64,000 bases of DNA from Alkalibacillus aidingensis (GCF_014595945.1 NZ_JABXWU010000011.1:1-64000), one strand, 5' to 3'. Shown: positions 8,463-17,252, numbered from the stretch's first letter. Translations and numbers: made by a program. The notes: a model not told the origin generated them from the letters alone.

Positions 8463-8903
8463 TTATTGACGATAAACCACTCTTGTTCGACAAATGATGT
8501 CATGTAATGCTTTCTTCTCTTGATTCCATCCTGCTAACATAAAGCCAATAAGTAAGGGCAATGCAGATATGATATAAGCAAACAGTCGACCAATTGACTT
8601 TAACATACTGATTTTCGTCATATCAGGATTAACCACTTGAATCTTGCAAATAAGTTTACCAGGAGTTCCTTTTAGCGTGCTAGCTGTAAAGATAACGACA
8701 AAAACCACATTGTAAATTAAACTTGCTATCCCGTCTGAAAGTGTCGATTGTTCTCCACTTGTTGCTTGCCAAGATTCAAAATAAGCTTGGTCATTGATTA
8801 AAACAGCAATCATCCACGCAAGAACTAAGACAAAAATTCCATCTATAAACCATGCTAAAAAGCGTATCCAGAACCCGGCAGGCCTGTGTTCTTCTAAAGG
8901 CAC
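8463..8903 (-). CDS. RDD family membrane protein
   Basis: A 146-aa RDD-domain protein with HRPAGFWIRFLAWFIDGIFVL at the N terminus, three to four hydrophobic segments and a TPGKLICKIQVV motif. Function is unknown. It is the first gene of the group RDD-sppA-RDD-ydbS-ydbT. The start is GTG with GGGGGAG seven bases upstream. A sigma-A-like promoter lies just ahead. It is distantly similar to the RDD protein at 6871-7356, both carrying GFWxRFxAxxID, so the pair may be an old duplication. Confidence 0.8.
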   Translation of the reverse strand: MPLEEHRPAGFWIRFLAWFIDGIFVLVLAWMIAVLINDQAYFESWQATSGEQSTLSDGIASLIYNVVFVVIFTASTLKGTPGKLICKIQVVNPDMTKISMLKSIGRLFAYIISALPLLIGFMLAGWNQEKKALHDIICRTRVVYRQ

Positions 8904-8949
8904 ACTTACACTCCCCCTTCACGCATTATTCTTTTCTATATAGTTTACT

Positions 8950-8977
8950 ATTATATCATTTTTCATGATATTACCAA
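8950..8977 (-). promoter_or_regulatory. Promoter for the RDD-sppA-ydbST group
   Basis: On the minus strand TTGGTA (8977-8972) and TATAAT (8955-8950) are separated by 16 bases, about 50 bases ahead of the first RDD start. No clear SigW-type site (TGAAAC-16-CGTA) is visible; TGAAAA overlapping this element is only a weak candidate. Confidence 0.6.
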
Positions 8978-9096
8978 CTAATTATGAATTATATTGGCGT
9001 TTTGAGGGTAAGAGCTAATTCAAAAAAATGGATGACTAAGCAATTAATATTGGCGATTCAGCAGCAATGGATTATATTCACACCTACTCAATATAC

Positions 9097-9139
9097 ACAA
9101 AAAAAACAGAGAACGAGGGTTAGCCCTCTGTTCTCTGTT
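9097..9139 (-). terminator. Terminator of the TRAP permease gene
   Basis: AACAGAGAAC plus CCCTC arms (9105-9139) form a hairpin of about 15 bp with a small loop. On the minus strand it is followed by a run of eight T. It lies directly after the permease stop. The rest of 8978-9155 holds no convincing gene. Confidence 0.92.
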
Positions 9140-9155
9140 AACTCCAAATTAATGT

Positions 9156-11171
9156 TTATGCAGCCACTGCACTCTCATGATCCTCTGGTCGGCGCTTTTG
9201 GATATACCAAATAAGCGCAATGATTACAATACCAATAATATCAATATAAACGTTAGGGACAATTAACATTAAGCCAGCTGCAATTAACGCAAATCGCTCC
9301 CAGACGTATGTGCGACGCTGGAAATATCCCATAACCGCACTACTGATACCCATCATACCAATTAACGCAGTCGCCACAGCCAAGATCAACATCATAAACG
9401 GATGTTCAAGCGGCGTGACAAGAATCGGATTGTAGACAAATATATATGGGATAATAAAGGCAGCGATGGCCAATTTAACGGCAGTAAGCCCACTCTTAAA
9501 CGGATTCGACTTAGCTATTCCTGAGCCGGCATAAGCTGCCAGACATACTGGTGGAGTAATATCCGCAACAATACCAAAATAGAAAACAAATAAGTGAGCA
9601 GCAAGTACTTCAACACCAAAACCGTTAATCAACGCTGGGGCAGCAATCGTAGCTGTCACAACGTAGTTTGCCGTTGTTGGAAGCCCCATCCCTAGGATAA
9701 TACACGCAATCATCGTAAAGATTAATGCAAGCAACTGTACATCATTAGATAGAGCAATAATACCGGATGCTACTTTACCACCCAGACCAGTCATTCCAAC
9801 AACACCAGCAATTATTCCCGCTGTACCAACTGCACCAATTACCGGTAAGGCAACACGTGCACCTTGTTCAATGACATAAATAATTTTCCTAAACGACATA
9901 CGAGTTTCTTTACTAACAAGGCTCACGAGAAATGCTGTTAAAATACCCATTAGTGCTGCACGTTGAGGCGTAAAGCCCATGAATAACGTGGTAATAATCG
10001 CAACTAAAGGTAAGAGCATATAACCCTTCGTCTTTAAGAGATGCCATGTGTTAGGTAACGTTTCCTTCGCAACACCGAAAATACCCTGTTTTTTAGCTTC
10101 ATAATGTGATCCCATAAAGATACCTGTAAAATACAACATCGCTGGGATCAATGCAGCTAACATAATGGTTTGGTAATCGGTACTCGTATACTCAATCATG
10201 ATAAAAGCTGCAGCACCCATAATTGGTGGCATTAATTGTCCACCGGTTGAAGCAGAAGCTTCTGCTGCCGCTGCGAATTCTGGTCTAAATCGAGCTCTTT
10301 TCATCATCGGAATTGTAAAGGACCCAGATGAAACCGTGTTCGCAATGGAGCTACCAGATACCATCCCTTGTAATGCACTTGCGGATACAGCTGCTTTTGC
10401 TGTACCTCCCGTAAAACGCCCTGTTAAGGCAAACGCTAAATCATTAAAGAACTTCCCAATTCCGGAGTGTACTAAAATAACCCCAAATAAAAGGAAAAGG
10501 AAAATAAACTTAGCGGAAACCTGAACTGGAATACCGAAAATCGCATTTTCTCTATACCAAAGGTCTGTCATCACACGCTCAAATGAGAAGCCTTTATGTG
10601 AGAGAATTTGAGTAGGTATGAGATTACCGTAGAGTGCATATAAGATCACTACACTCGCCACGATGACAATTGGTAAACCGACTGCCCTTCTAGTTGCTTC
10701 TAACAATAACAGAACACCAGCAACCGCTACAATGACATCAAATGTCTCATAACCGTGGACACGAGCATTAAGTATTTCATCAAAAAAGATGATTTTATGA
10801 TACCCAACATATATTGCTGTAAAAGCCAAAATCACATCGTACCAAGGTACGCCTCGGTCATGTAATCCTTTCTTCGCTGGATATAGTAAGTAAATTAAAC
10901 CTAGAGCAGTTCCTACATGTATAGCTCCTTGGATTTGTGATTGCAACGTACCATTTAAACCGGTCCACAAATGGAACACTGTTAAATACACAGCCAGAAA
11001 CGTAACAATCCAAGCCCACTTTCCAATATTCGTCCTTGTGTTACTTTCCCTGTCATATTTCCTAAGTAACTCTTCTTGATCAACTGCTTCACCATTTTCG
11101 TTTACTTCTGGTGATGGGTTTATTGGTTGCTCATTCCGATTATCAGTCTCGTTGTTCTTTTTTCTAGACAC
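9156..11171 (-). CDS. TRAP transporter permease, fused small and large subunits (TAXI type)
   Basis: About 671 aa with roughly 18 hydrophobic segments. A DctQ-like N-terminal part is fused to a DctM-like part with the family stretches SGSSIANTVSSGSFTIPMM and GMGLPTTANYVVTATIAAPA. Such fused 4TM/12TM permeases pair with TAXI-family solute-binding proteins and use a Na+ or H+ gradient to import organic anions; the substrate cannot be read from sequence. The binding protein gene lies directly upstream, beyond a terminator. GTG at 11171 is preferred because AAGGTGG is eight bases upstream; two GTG codons at 11183 and 11180 have no such spacing. Confidence 0.92.
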   Translation of the reverse strand: MSRKKNNETDNRNEQPINPSPEVNENGEAVDQEELLRKYDRESNTRTNIGKWAWIVTFLAVYLTVFHLWTGLNGTLQSQIQGAIHVGTALGLIYLLYPAKKGLHDRGVPWYDVILAFTAIYVGYHKIIFFDEILNARVHGYETFDVIVAVAGVLLLLEATRRAVGLPIVIVASVVILYALYGNLIPTQILSHKGFSFERVMTDLWYRENAIFGIPVQVSAKFIFLFLLFGVILVHSGIGKFFNDLAFALTGRFTGGTAKAAVSASALQGMVSGSSIANTVSSGSFTIPMMKRARFRPEFAAAAEASASTGGQLMPPIMGAAAFIMIEYTSTDYQTIMLAALIPAMLYFTGIFMGSHYEAKKQGIFGVAKETLPNTWHLLKTKGYMLLPLVAIITTLFMGFTPQRAALMGILTAFLVSLVSKETRMSFRKIIYVIEQGARVALPVIGAVGTAGIIAGVVGMTGLGGKVASGIIALSNDVQLLALIFTMIACIILGMGLPTTANYVVTATIAAPALINGFGVEVLAAHLFVFYFGIVADITPPVCLAAYAGSGIAKSNPFKSGLTAVKLAIAAFIIPYIFVYNPILVTPLEHPFMMLILAVATALIGMMGISSAVMGYFQRRTYVWERFALIAAGLMLIVPNVYIDIIGIVIIALIWYIQKRRPEDHESAVAA

Positions 11172-11227
11172 ACCTTTCACCACCTTATAAATGGGTTCAA
11201 CCTGCCAATACCCCTACATATTTGGCA

Positions 11228-11262
11228 TAAAAGGGACCGGCACACTGTGTCGGTCCCTTTAC
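11228..11262 (-). terminator. Hairpin terminator between solute-binding protein and permease genes
   Basis: AAAGGGACCG pairs with CGGTCCCTTT around an inner ACAC/GTGT stem, followed on the minus strand by TTTTAT. The short T-run suggests partial termination, which would keep the binding protein in excess over the permease. Confidence 0.8.
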
Positions 11263-11291
11263 ATGTACTAAATTAGTTCACTTTATCTCTC

Positions 11292-12290
11292 TTATTTTAA
11301 ATCATCTAAACTCTCAATACCTGTTGATTCACGTGTAATGATCTGCATAACCTCAGGGTAAATATGACCAATAAACGCGAAGTTACCAACTGCTGCACCT
11401 TCGAAGTCACCTTCACCATTGTAAGCCTCTTGTGCTGGTACGTGAACTGTCATACCTAGGTCCTGATCATCTCTTCCAATGTCTGCTAGGTTCTCAACAG
11501 ATGCACCTGTTTCAGTTGATGTAACGTTAACACCATCAATATGGTTATTCCAAACAGTTGCCATCTCTCCACCTAGTGGATAATAAGTACCACCAGAGCT
11601 ACCAGTACCTAAGATTAATTCTTCCGGACGAGAATCTGCTGTTGCACTAACATCAGCAATCTCACCTGATACATCTAAACCTTGCTCCTCATAATATTCA
11701 GCAGCACCAGGGTGAATTGGTAAACCATCAGAACCATTTAGAGCATTCTCAAGAGTCATATGGTCTGATTGAGCGTGTGTATTTTCATCTGCATGCTCTA
11801 CAGATACACGAGCGAGTTCATAAGCTAAGTCGTGATCAATCGTATTTGTATTACCAACTAATACAGCATAAGCCGTTACCGTTTCCACATCTTCATCCAT
11901 GAAATCGTAAGAATCAGCTGGAATTGTATAACGTAAGTAACCTAAGTTCTCTTCAACATACTCAATAACATCATCAGACAACCCTACTAACTTAGCGTCA
12001 CCTGTATTCGCCTGTAAGTCATCAACACTACCTGCCGGAAGTCCTAATAGACCAAATGACAAGTCAATGTTTCCATCTTGAAGACCATCACTAGCATCAC
12101 CGAAACCTTCTTCGTAAGTATCGATGTCATCGTCTCCTAAACCTGCACCTTCAAGAATTGAATTCGCTGCAGCTTGTGTACCACTACCTGCAGGTCCAAT
12201 TGCAACACTAGAGCTACCTCCACCACATGCTGATAGTACCAATGTTGCTAAAAACCCTACTGAGATTAAAAGTAAAATAGACTTTCTCAT
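11292..12290 (-). CDS. TAXI-family TRAP solute-binding lipoprotein, circularly permuted
   Basis: A 332-aa, strongly acidic lipoprotein with signal peptide and lipobox LSAC (Cys22). After CGGGSSS it begins with VAIGPAGSGTQAAANSILEG (29-48), which in TAXI proteins is the middle of the chain, and continues through the usual C-terminal part to LPIHPGAAEYYEEQGL (190-205). After a linker, LGTGSSGGTYYPLGGEMATV (227-246) starts what is normally the mature N terminus. The protein ends in TESTGIESLDDLK-like sequence (about 321-332), which normally runs straight into the VAIGPAGSG segment. The two halves are thus swapped within one intact frame. It presumably captures an organic anion outside the membrane for the adjacent permease. 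AGGGGGAAAG precedes the ATG. Confidence 0.9.
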   Translation of the reverse strand: MRKSILLLISVGFLATLVLSACGGGSSSVAIGPAGSGTQAAANSILEGAGLGDDDIDTYEEGFGDASDGLQDGNIDLSFGLLGLPAGSVDDLQANTGDAKLVGLSDDVIEYVEENLGYLRYTIPADSYDFMDEDVETVTAYAVLVGNTNTIDHDLAYELARVSVEHADENTHAQSDHMTLENALNGSDGLPIHPGAAEYYEEQGLDVSGEIADVSATADSRPEELILGTGSSGGTYYPLGGEMATVWNNHIDGVNVTSTETGASVENLADIGRDDQDLGMTVHVPAQEAYNGEGDFEGAAVGNFAFIGHIYPEVMQIITRESTGIESLDDLK

Positions 12291-12320
12291 GTGAGCTTTC
12301 CCCCTATATTATTATATTTT

Positions 12321-12346
12321 ACTAGATTACTATTACGTAATCTAGT
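12321..12346. promoter_or_regulatory. Perfect 10-bp inverted repeat ahead of the TAXI gene
   Basis: ACTAGATTAC and GTAATCTAGT flank six bases (TATTAC); an inner ATTACGTAAT is also palindromic. It lies about 30 bases before the lipoprotein start and downstream of its likely promoter, so it could be an operator or an mRNA hairpin. No T-run follows on the minus strand, so a terminator is unlikely. Confidence 0.5.
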
Positions 12347-12414
12347 ATTTACACAAAATAGAAAATAATCATTCTTTTAGGTATTCTAACTTATTTTATC
12401 ATAAAAATCTAATA

Positions 12415-12443
12415 ATTAGAACTATACTAAATAAACTTGTCAC
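12415..12443 (-). promoter_or_regulatory. Likely promoter of the TAXI TRAP genes
   Basis: On the minus strand GTGACA (12443-12438) and TCTAAT (12420-12415) are separated by 17 bases; each differs from consensus at one base. Transcription would begin near 12408, leaving a leader of about 118 bases that includes the inverted repeat at 12321-12346. Confidence 0.55.
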
Positions 12444-12453
12444 TTTTCGACAT

Positions 12454-12482
12454 TTGACTCTTACTCTCTATTAGGCTATATT
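12454..12482 (+). promoter_or_regulatory. Promoter of the riboswitch-controlled exchanger gene
   Basis: TTGACT (12454-12459) and TATATT (12477-12482) are spaced by 17 bases. Transcription would start near 12490, exactly where the riboswitch begins. It is divergent from the TAXI promoter. Confidence 0.75.
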
Positions 12483-12489
12483 ATGTAAT

Positions 12490-12582
12490 AGCAAGGGGAG
12501 TAGCGACCGTATAATACGGTTGATGAATCGTCATACCCGGTGACTGTTCACCCGGTTCATCAAGTCATACGCAAGACCTTGG
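12490..12582 (+). ncRNA. yybP-ykoY manganese riboswitch
   Basis: The sequence contains the hallmark elements of this class: AAGGGGAGTAGCG (12493-12505), CGTCATACC (12529-12537), an internal CCCGGTG/CACCCGG hairpin, and GTCATACGCAAGACCTTG (12564-12581). CAAGG near the 5' end pairs with CCTTG at the 3' end to close P1. Riboswitches of this class bind Mn2+ and turn on manganese and related cation exporters. The 3' strand overlaps a terminator stem, giving an anti-terminator switch for the downstream exchanger gene. Confidence 0.9.
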
Positions 12583-12619
12583 CTCTATTTTACTATGGAG
12601 CCGAGGTCTTTTTGTTTTT
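12573..12619 (+). terminator. Terminator in the riboswitch expression platform
   Basis: AAGACCTTGGCTC (12573-12585) pairs with GAGCCGAGGTCTT (12598-12610), 13 bp with one G-T pair, followed by TTTTGTTTTTT. The left arm shares AAGACCTTG with the aptamer, so ligand binding would prevent terminator formation. Confidence 0.9.
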
Positions 12620-12684
12620 TAGACCATTTATTATTTAACCCTATTAAATCTTTATTGTCAAATCAAAGGAGGAACCATACTATT

Positions 12685-13656
12685 ATGGTGTATATTGTCT
12701 TCATAATTGCTGCCGTTTTTGTCGTATACGGCGCGATCCAATTAAATAAATATGGTGATGTTATTAGTCAAAAATCGGCAATGAGTGGTGCGATGGTAGG
12801 AACTGTCTTAATTGCCGGGGCAACTTCACTTCCAGAGTTAACGACAAGTGTTACGGCTGTTTACATTGATAATGTCGATATTGCTGTTGGTAATATGTTA
12901 GGAAGTAATGTCTTTAATTTATTAATTATTGCACTTATTGATTTTATTTACCGAAGAAAAAGAGCTTTCGACCATGTCAACTCAAGTCATCAACTTCCCG
13001 CTGCTTTATTTGGGGTTGTTATGACCTTAATTGTTATTGTAGCACTAATTTGGGATTATAACGTTAGCATTTTTAATATCGGAATTGAAATGTTCGTCTT
13101 GGTCGCTTTATATATTGTTTGTGTAAAACTCTTTGATCAAGAGGAGCCTGCCTTAGAAGCAGACGAGTTGATTGAAAATGAGGATATTTCGTTAAAGAAG
13201 GCCATTCGTTATTTTGTTTTTTCCGCAATCGCTGTTTTAGTTGCTGGTAGTATATTATCCATTTCAGGGGATCTTCTCGCCGTACAAACTGGCATGAATT
13301 CAAGCTTTGTCGGTAGTGTACTAATCGCCGCTGCTACATCACTACCTGAGCTAGTTGCAGTGATCGCAGCTTTTAAAATTGCTAATTATGCCATGGCGAT
13401 TGGGTCAATTTTGGGAAGCAACCTTTTTAATTTATTACTAATTGCTTTTACAGACGCCTTTTATCAGAAGGGGCCTATCCTACAAGGAGCGAGTCCTTCA
13501 ATGATTGCTACTGCATCTTTAAGCCTTGGAATGATGGTGATCACGCTATTTATGTTGATTCGAAAGCAAACCAAAAACCTGATCACATATGCGTTACCAC
13601 CTATGATTATCATCATTACTTATATAGTCGTTTCATATCAAATTTTTAATTATTGA
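12685..13656 (+). CDS. CaCA-family cation exchanger (YrbG-like), likely Mn2+/Ca2+ export
   Basis: A 323-aa membrane protein with about ten helices and the two alpha-repeats of the Ca2+/cation antiporter family: GATSLPELTTS...VGNMLGSNVFNLLII and AAATSLPELVAVIA...IGSILGSNLFNLLLI. These proteins exchange Na+ or H+ for Ca2+ or other divalent cations. Control by a manganese riboswitch makes Mn2+ efflux a reasonable guess. The start at 12685 follows AAAGGAGG; the spacing of 12 bases is slightly long. Reading further upstream would run into the terminator and is rejected. It is encoded on the plus strand, opposite to most neighbours. Confidence 0.88.
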   Translation: MVYIVFIIAAVFVVYGAIQLNKYGDVISQKSAMSGAMVGTVLIAGATSLPELTTSVTAVYIDNVDIAVGNMLGSNVFNLLIIALIDFIYRRKRAFDHVNSSHQLPAALFGVVMTLIVIVALIWDYNVSIFNIGIEMFVLVALYIVCVKLFDQEEPALEADELIENEDISLKKAIRYFVFSAIAVLVAGSILSISGDLLAVQTGMNSSFVGSVLIAAATSLPELVAVIAAFKIANYAMAIGSILGSNLFNLLLIAFTDAFYQKGPILQGASPSMIATASLSLGMMVITLFMLIRKQTKNLITYALPPMIIIITYIVVSYQIFNY

Positions 13657-13659
13657 TCA

Positions 13660-13686
13660 AGCACGGGAGTTCCCCGTGCTTTTTTA
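13660..13686 (+). terminator. Terminator of the exchanger gene
   Basis: AGCACGGG pairs with CCCGTGCT around a five-base loop and is followed by TTTTTT. Confidence 0.93.
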
Positions 13687-13790
13687 CTTTATGATTTAAA
13701 GTAAAGGTAGCATCATCTAGGTTCTCTGTTTGCTAGCTTCTTTAAATTCCTGATCACTGCCTTAAAACACTAAACTGCCTTCACAAAAAC

Positions 13791-13826
13791 ATAAAAAACG
13801 CCTCTTCCATAACAGAAGAGACGTTT
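13791..13826 (-). terminator. Terminator of rplM-rpsI
   Basis: AAACGTCTCTTC pairs with GAAGAGGCGTTT (one G-T pair, seven-base loop), followed on the minus strand by a T-run (13798-13793). It lies just after the rpsI stop. Confidence 0.92.
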
Positions 13827-13843
13827 GTATACATATAAATATA

Positions 13844-14236
13844 TTAACGCTTCGAGAACTGTGGTGCACGACGAGCGCCTTTAAGACCGTATTTCTTACG
13901 TTCTTTTTCACGAGCGTCACGAGTTAATAGACCCGCACGCTTAAGTGGTGTGCGGTACTCAGGATCTGCTTCTAATAAAGCGCGAGCCACACCAAGACGG
14001 ATTGCACCAGCTTGACCAGTGAATCCACCACCATTAACGTTTACTAAGATATCATAGTTACCAGTATTCTCAGTTACATCTAATGGTTGGTTAATTACAC
14101 GACGTAGAGTTTCGTGTGGGAAGTAGTCTTCCGCATCTACTTTATTAACAACGACTTTACCATTACCTGGTACTAGTCGTACACGTGCTACAGAACTTTT
14201 GCGACGGCCTGTGCCGTAGTATTGTACTTGTGCCAC
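13844..14236 (-). CDS. rpsI: 30S ribosomal protein S9
   Basis: 130 aa, the full family length, from [20 protein letters not shown] to the basic tail [14 protein letters not shown], which reaches the P-site tRNA in the 30S subunit. It follows rplM by 21 bases, the usual L13-S9 pair. In B. subtilis this pair is next to truA; here the purine operon separates them. Confidence 0.98.
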   Translation of the reverse strand: MAQVQYYGTGRRKSSVARVRLVPGNGKVVVNKVDAEDYFPHETLRRVINQPLDVTENTGNYDILVNVNGGGFTGQAGAIRLGVARALLEADPEYRTPLKRAGLLTRDAREKERKKYGLKGARRAPQFSKR

Positions 14237-14257
14237 TTAGATTACCCTCCTTCTTAA

Positions 14258-14695
14258 TTACCCGCGAAGTTCGTAAACTTCTGGTTTTTGTGCTTGATGG
14301 TTGTGTTCAGCGCCACGGTAAACGTGTAGCTTCTTGCCCATTTTACGACCTAATTTATTTTTAGGTAGCATACCTTTAACTGCTTGTTCAAGCATTTTCT
14401 CTGGATACTTCGTACGCATTTCTTCAGCTGTACGCTCTTTTAAACCACCTGGGTAGTTAGAATGGCGGTAGTAAATCTTATCTGTTAATTTCTTACCTGT
14501 TAGTTCAACTTTATCAGCATTAATGATGATCACATTATCGCCAGTATCAACGTGTGGTGTGTAGCTTGGTTTATGCTTACCACGAAGTAGAGTTGCCACT
14601 TCTGTAGCTAGACGACCAAGAGTTTGGCCTTCAGCATCAACTACATACCATTTACGCTCAACGTTATTTTCGTTTGCCATAAATGTTGTACGCAT
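14258..14695 (-). CDS. rplM: 50S ribosomal protein L13
   Basis: 145 aa with typical [20 protein letters not shown] start, [20 protein letters not shown] and the [16 protein letters not shown] terminus. It is an early-assembly 50S protein. It has its own promoter and a structured leader, consistent with its separation from truA by the purine operon. Confidence 0.98.
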   Translation of the reverse strand: MRTTFMANENNVERKWYVVDAEGQTLGRLATEVATLLRGKHKPSYTPHVDTGDNVIIINADKVELTGKKLTDKIYYRHSNYPGGLKERTAEEMRTKYPEKMLEQAVKGMLPKNKLGRKMGKKLHVYRGAEHNHQAQKPEVYELRG

Positions 14696-14790
14696 TGCGT
14701 TTCCCTCCTATATTTTCCGAAATCATTGTCTTTTTTATCTCATCACGAATAGTTTTCCGGGGCTATACGTGGTAATGATAAAATGCCATA
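14696..14790 (-). promoter_or_regulatory. rplM (L13) mRNA leader
   Basis: The transcript leader contains TTTTATC...CACG (about 14783-14769), which pairs with CGTG...GATAAAA (about 14747-14732), enclosing a C/G-rich loop region (AGCCCCGG). The position and layout fit the L13 leader of Bacilli, through which the ribosomal protein is thought to repress its own operon. The match was made by eye only. Confidence 0.7.
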
Positions 14791-14796
14791 GAATAT

Positions 14797-14824
14797 ATTA
14801 TAATATCTATGGTATGGATGTCAA
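14797..14824 (-). promoter_or_regulatory. Promoter of rplM-rpsI
   Basis: A perfect TTGACA (14824-14819) and perfect TATAAT (14802-14797), spaced 16 bases, precede the L13 leader. It is one of the strongest sigma-A matches in the window. Confidence 0.93.
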
Positions 14825-14921
14825 GCATAAGCGCGATATTTCGCGACTTTTTGCTAAAGATTATTTTCATGTTGTGTTCTGTCACTAATTCTCTCTAAAG
14901 GGTCGACACAGATTATAGATT

Positions 14922-15785
14922 CTATACAATTTTCATGGCGTTCATAGAAACTTTTTGTTCTGCTGCCAACACTGTATTGCGCAAGAGCATCGCGATTGTC
15001 ACTGGGCCGACACCACCTGGAACCGGTGTGATCGCACTGGCTTTGTCATAACAAGAGTCATAGTCACAATCCCCAATATTCCCTTGATTATAACCGGCAT
15101 CTAACACAATGGCACCTTCTTTTAGCCACTCACCTTTAACAAAACGAGGTTTTCCGACAGCAGCTACTACTAGGTCCACTTGTTTAACAATTTCTTCTAA
15201 ATTCTCCGTTCTAGAGTGACTAATCGTTACTGTTGCGTTACGATTTAACAGCATCATGGAAACAGGCTTACCTAAAATTGGACTTCTACCAATGACCACT
15301 GCATGCTTACCTTCAATTGGAATTTGATAATAATCAATCATTTCCATAATAGCTGCTGGGGTACAACAAGGGTAGGCGTTTAGCTGAAAGGCAGTTGAGC
15401 CGAACCCATGACTAGTTACTCCATCAACATCTTTTTCTAGAGTAATTGCATCGAAGGCTTGACGTTCGTCAATATGCTCAGGGACAGGGTGTTGCAATAA
15501 AATTCCATGAACTTGGTCATCTTCATTTAATTTTTTAATGGTTGCTAACAATTCTTCTGTCGTCGTTTCTGACTTCAAGTAGATTCGTTCTGATTCCATA
15601 CCAATCCGCTTACAAGCATTCGCTTTCATTTGGACATAAGTGTGTGATGAAGGGTTATCTCCAACTAATATCGTTACTAACTTGGGAGTAATTCCTTGTT
15701 TTTTCAACACATCAATTTGACCTTTTAACTCATCTTTAATAGATGATGATACTTGTTTTCCGTCTAATAGTAATGGCTCTTTCAA
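14922..15785 (-). CDS. folD: FolD, methylenetetrahydrofolate dehydrogenase/cyclohydrolase
   Basis: A 287-aa bifunctional enzyme converting 5,10-methylene-THF to 10-formyl-THF, the formyl donor for PurN and PurH. Motifs are YVQMKANACKRIG with the catalytic Lys, the NADP-binding GRSPILGKPVSMML and the C-terminal TPVPGGVGPVTIAMLLRNT. The start is TTG with AGGAGG eight bases upstream. It is the last gene of the purine operon but is preceded by its own ZTP riboswitch, tying formyl-folate supply to purine synthesis. Confidence 0.95.
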   Translation of the reverse strand: MKEPLLLDGKQVSSSIKDELKGQIDVLKKQGITPKLVTILVGDNPSSHTYVQMKANACKRIGMESERIYLKSETTTEELLATIKKLNEDDQVHGILLQHPVPEHIDERQAFDAITLEKDVDGVTSHGFGSTAFQLNAYPCCTPAAIMEMIDYYQIPIEGKHAVVIGRSPILGKPVSMMLLNRNATVTISHSRTENLEEIVKQVDLVVAAVGKPRFVKGEWLKEGAIVLDAGYNQGNIGDCDYDSCYDKASAITPVPGGVGPVTIAMLLRNTVLAAEQKVSMNAMKIV

Positions 15786-15809
15786 TTAATATACCTCCTG
15801 AAAGTTTAA

Positions 15810-15824
15810 GAGAAGTAACTTCTC
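15810..15824 (-). promoter_or_regulatory. Hairpin in the ZTP riboswitch expression platform
   Basis: GAGAAG and CTTCTC flank a TTA loop between the aptamer and the folD ribosome binding site. On the minus strand it is followed by TTAAACTTT, too weak a T-run to be sure of termination; it may act in translation control instead. Confidence 0.45.
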
Positions 15825-15826
15825 CT

Positions 15827-15895
15827 GCCCAGACGACCGACAAAATTCACATGTAGCTCCCTTATGGTTAGTTCCATTTAAGAGTCGTCAGTTAC
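15827..15895 (-). ncRNA. ZTP (pfl) riboswitch ahead of folD
   Basis: On the minus strand the aptamer shows the class signatures: AACTGACGACTC at the 5' end, the ATGGAACTAACCAT hairpin, then a variable linker and the 3' domain GTCGGTCGTCTGGGC. These match the conserved ACUGACG and CCGUCUGGGC elements of ZTP riboswitches, which sense ZMP/ZTP, the AICAR derivatives that build up when 10-formyl-THF is short. Genes for one-carbon metabolism such as folD are known targets. Confidence 0.9.
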
Positions 15896-15907
15896 TACAT
15901 GCTTAAT

Positions 15908-17206
<1,299 letters not shown>

Positions 17207-17208
17207 TT

Positions 17209-17243
17209 AACCCGGCGTTCGCCGAATTTTTCGGCAAACGTCG
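17209..17243 (-). promoter_or_regulatory. Hairpin in the purH-purD spacer
   Basis: GCCGAA and TTCGGC flank a short A-rich loop, extended by imperfect GACGTT/AACGCC pairing, in the only sizeable spacer between purE and purD other than that after purB. There is no T-run, so it is more likely an mRNA-processing or stability element than a terminator. Confidence 0.45.
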
Positions 17244-17252
17244 CATTACCCT

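Noticed and set aside
8984-9214. Plus-strand open frame of 76 codons
   Set aside because: It runs through the TRAP terminator hairpin and into the 3' end of the permease gene, has no ribosome binding site, and its product looks like random translation.
10198-10524. Plus-strand open frame of 108 codons
   Set aside because: Antisense to the TRAP permease; no start signal and no recognisable domain.
11292-12290. Frameshift or pseudogene as the cause of the odd TAXI domain order
   Set aside because: The frame is single and intact, keeps signal peptide, lipobox and all family blocks, and has a normal ribosome binding site and terminator; only the order of blocks differs.
14823-14921. Terminator at the end of the purine operon
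   Set aside because: GCGCGA/TCGCGA forms a short hairpin, but on the minus strand no T-run follows it; the T-run is on the plus-strand side, where no gene reads.
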